From positions 1-39,280 of the IMG/VR virus record IMGVR_UViG_3300030061_002149: a DNA stretch of 39,280 bases. One strand, given 5' to 3'. Shown here in pieces: positions 37,917 to 39,280 of this stretch (its first letter is position 1; each line of letters starts with the position of its first letter). The position numbers and the translations under genes were made by a program. Source of the DNA: a virus. The notes below the pieces were generated by a model. The model ran no database searches. It was not told the origin of the DNA and saw only the letters and a program-made list of their open reading frames with translations.

Positions 37917-38592
37917 TTTTCTTGATCGTCTTTTTGACAAGGGGCTTGATCACCTTCAGCAAAATATCGCCTAATGGTTTGGCTAGAACTGCCGCTGTTG
38001 TTGCGACAACCGCAATCGTTGCAGTCGTGACCACAACAGGCGAGCCAGGTAAGTGGTTGCCGAGAATCGCTGGTATGTCCAACGACTTGAATTGCGGCTT
38101 GCATTCTCCATCGACACGCTTATAGCCAGTTATGACAGCAGTCTGAAGTTTATTTTTAGCTCCAATAGGTATTGCGTCTGGTGGCGGACATGGCAATTCC
38201 GTGTCTACATTCGGAATGTCAGCAGGTGCAGCTGCTGGCGGAGGGGACTTTACCGGTTGCTGGGAGGCTGCCGGTTTTTCTTTTGGGTTTATTGCTGGCG
38301 GCTTGGCTGATCCATAAGTCAACGTGCCAGGCGTAAAGTCCAGTGCTGCAGGAAACGATGGCATCGTTCCATCGCAAACCGTAAAGTTGCCTTTCGGGTC
38401 TGTCGTATAAGCATCTGCATTCCCAGGTTGAGTATTACGTGTCTCAACGCAGCCAGGCATATCCCCAACGGGAAAGCCAAGCATTAATGTGATTGGTGGC
38501 TCAGACGGAATGCTTTGCGGCGGGATACTTCTCCAGGTTGGTATTTCTGGAACGCCAATACGCCCCACACCAATCTCAGGTATTTCAGGCAC
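37837..38592 (-). CDS. Proline-rich membrane protein with basic tail
   Basis: A 251-residue protein from a GTG at 38592, just past the stop of the 83-residue gene. Residues 1-180 are Pro-rich, with four cysteines (48, 73, 135, 164). One hydrophobic helix lies at about 186-204 (V-V-V-T-T-A-T-I-A-V-V-A-T-T-A-A-V-L-A). The end (210-251) is strongly basic (I-K-P-L-V-K-K-T-I-K-K-I-K-E-K-L and R-R-R-F-Q-R). The cysteine-rich part is probably periplasmic and the basic tail cytoplasmic. Known to me as a conserved marine-cyanophage type, role unknown. Confidence 0.6.
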   Translation of the reverse strand: MPEIPEIGVGRIGVPEIPTWRSIPPQSIPSEPPITLMLGFPVGDMPGCVETRNTQPGNADAYTTDPKGNFTVCDGTMPSFPAALDFTPGTLTYGSAKPPAINPKEKPAASQQPVKSPPPAAAPADIPNVDTELPCPPPDAIPIGAKNKLQTAVITGYKRVDGECKPQFKSLDIPAILGNHLPGSPVVVTTATIAVVATTAAVLAKPLGDILLKVIKPLVKKTIKKIKEKLGKKDFVESAWQRRRFQRSLKK

Positions 38593-38595
38593 CTA

Positions 38596-38847
38596 TCAGA
38601 ACGGTGACTTAGGTAGCTCGAATGCAGGCTCAATGACAGGGCCTGTTGCTGATGGCAGTTCAGGCATCACGTCATCAATCTGACCTGGCACCATGTCAGT
38701 GACGAGTTTGGTTAGCTCAAGCTTTAGCTCACTCATGTAATACTTCGTCAGCGATGGGATGCGGGTGTAAAGCACCAACGTTCCAACAACCATTGCTCCA
38801 GACATCAGAAATGCTGTAGCGCCGAGCAGGTTAAAAACTTTTTGCAT
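38596..38847 (-). CDS. Small single-span membrane protein
   Basis: An 83-residue protein. The hydrophobic helix at about 5-27 (F-N-L-L-G-A-T-A-F-L-M-S-G-A-M-V-V-G-T-L-V) is followed by an amphipathic helix (Y-M-S-E-L-K-L-E-L-T-K-L-V) and a Pro/acidic tail. I recall the same plan next to the Pro-rich membrane protein in other marine cyanophages. It is first of the two-gene set after the terminator at 38859-38887, so it needs its own promoter; none was clear. Confidence 0.6.
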   Translation of the reverse strand: MQKVFNLLGATAFLMSGAMVVGTLVLYTRIPSLTKYYMSELKLELTKLVTDMVPGQIDDVMPELPSATGPVIEPAFELPKSPF

Positions 38848-38858
38848 GATGATCCTAG

Positions 38859-38887
38859 ATAAAACAAAAGGCCCCCTTGCGGGAGCC
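38859..38887 (-). terminator. Intrinsic terminator after the porin-like gene
   Basis: On the minus strand GGCTCCC-gcaa-GGGGGCC forms a 7-bp stem with a GNRA loop (38870-38887), followed directly by TTTTGTTTT. It is 39 bases past the stop of the porin-like gene. A strong, typical terminator that separates it from the two membrane protein genes. Confidence 0.8.
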
Positions 38888-38926
38888 CCTTGTTGGTTCG
38901 TGTGAGAAACCTAAGCTAGTTATAGC

Positions 38927-39280
38927 TCAGAAAGACCACTTGACGCCAAGCTTAGTTCCAACAGAAGGATCGTCTTCTGCCGTCAAAAAGCTGAGTTCGC
39001 CATAAATGCCAACGCTTTCAGCGACTTGAACGTTTCCGCCAACTTTGCCGGACAGTTCAAACTCACCGTCTTCGCCTTGTGGGCTGACGAAAGCTGGACC
39101 GCCCTGAGCGTAGTAGCTGTAAACGCCATCGCTGCCTTCAAAACCAATGTGGAAATCTGTGGTTGCGCCTAAGTAGTCGCCACCCGAATAACCAGCGTTA
39201 TTCTCCACGTTGACATAAGGGTTTGCCCAGGCAACTGAACCAGCGAGAACACCAGAAACAGCTACTGCGAGTGCTTTGAT
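38927..39280 (-). CDS. Outer-membrane beta-barrel (porin-like) protein, start cut by window edge
   Basis: The frame is open to the right edge, so the start codon is outside. Visible are 117 residues. They open with I-K-A-L-A-V-A-V-S-G-V-L-A-G-S-V-A-W-A, the hydrophobic part and cleavage site of a signal peptide, then N-P-Y-V-N-V-E-N-N-A-G-Y-S-G. Alternating strands (T-D-F-H-I-G-F-E-G, Y-S-Y-Y-A-Q-G-G-P, G-I-Y-G-E-L-S-F-L-T) and a final G-V-K-W-S-F with C-terminal Phe are marks of outer-membrane barrels. Eight short strands would fit. Similar proteins occur in marine cyanobacteria and cyanophages. The GTG at 39208 is internal, not the start. Confidence 0.75.
   Translation of the reverse strand: MKALAVAVSGVLAGSVAWANPYVNVENNAGYSGGDYLGATTDFHIGFEGSDGVYSYYAQGGPAFVSPQGEDGEFELSGKVGGNVQVAESVGIYGELSFLTAEDDPSVGTKLGVKWSF

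Noticed and set aside
1-39280. Circular closure of the window so that the porin-like gene continues at position 1
   Set aside because: Joining the ends puts an in-frame TGA directly before the visible porin codons, and no terminal repeat links the two ends. The window is treated as a linear part of the genome.

Overview
The window is most of the genome of a tailed, long-tailed (siphovirus-type) bacteriophage. I infer a marine picocyanobacterial host (Synechococcus/Prochlorococcus type). The reasons are a right-hand block of secreted and membrane proteins that I recognise, from memory, as families common in marine cyanophages; a porin-like gene; and the general style of the small hypothetical proteins. 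No integrase, no DNA polymerase, no tRNA gene, no CRISPR array and no photosynthesis gene was recognised.

Layout. (1) Positions 46-25597, all on the minus strand, hold one continuous morphogenesis block. Read in the direction of transcription (right to left) it runs: small and large terminase, DUF4055-type portal, Mu F/SPP1 gp7-like head protein with a C-terminal ADP-ribosyltransferase-like domain, a cluster of tiny lysine-rich proteins, scaffold, capsid, decoration candidate, head-tail connectors, tail terminator, tail tube, G/GT tail chaperones with a programmed -1 frameshift, tape measure, then lambda-like M, L, K (split into JAMM and NlpC/P60 genes), I and J, and three tail-fibre genes. 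Two of the fibres end in S74 self-cleaving chaperone domains. (2) Positions 25634-30056, minus strand, hold small hypothetical genes, a possible structured RNA, two promoters carrying a repeated operator-like octamer, ribbon-helix-helix proteins and a RepA-like RecA-fold ATPase/helicase. (3) Positions 30117-34490, plus strand, hold the recombination and early genes: a RecB/Cas4-like nuclease, a zinc-ribbon HTH protein, a winged-helix protein, RusA resolvase and an ERF single-strand annealing protein. (4) Positions 34423-35988, minus strand, hold a C39-like cysteine peptidase (probable lysis enzyme) and small membrane proteins. (5) Positions 36012-39280 hold an envelope module: a two-helix holin candidate, three exported proteins in an overlapping operon, two membrane proteins on the opposite strand and a signal-peptide-bearing beta-barrel protein cut by the right edge.

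How it works together. The phage brings a helicase, an annealing protein, a nuclease and a resolvase but no polymerase, so it presumably uses the host replisome; two of its replication/early proteins end in the same short peptide, which could be a clamp-docking tail. Three promoters share one design: a TTGAC -35 box that overlaps the stop codon of the gene upstream, followed at once or within nine bases by the palindromic octamer GGYATRCC. This looks like a small regulon with its own repressor or activator. The most interesting items are this operator set, the ADP-ribosyltransferase fusion on the head protein, the GT frameshift and the exported-protein module.
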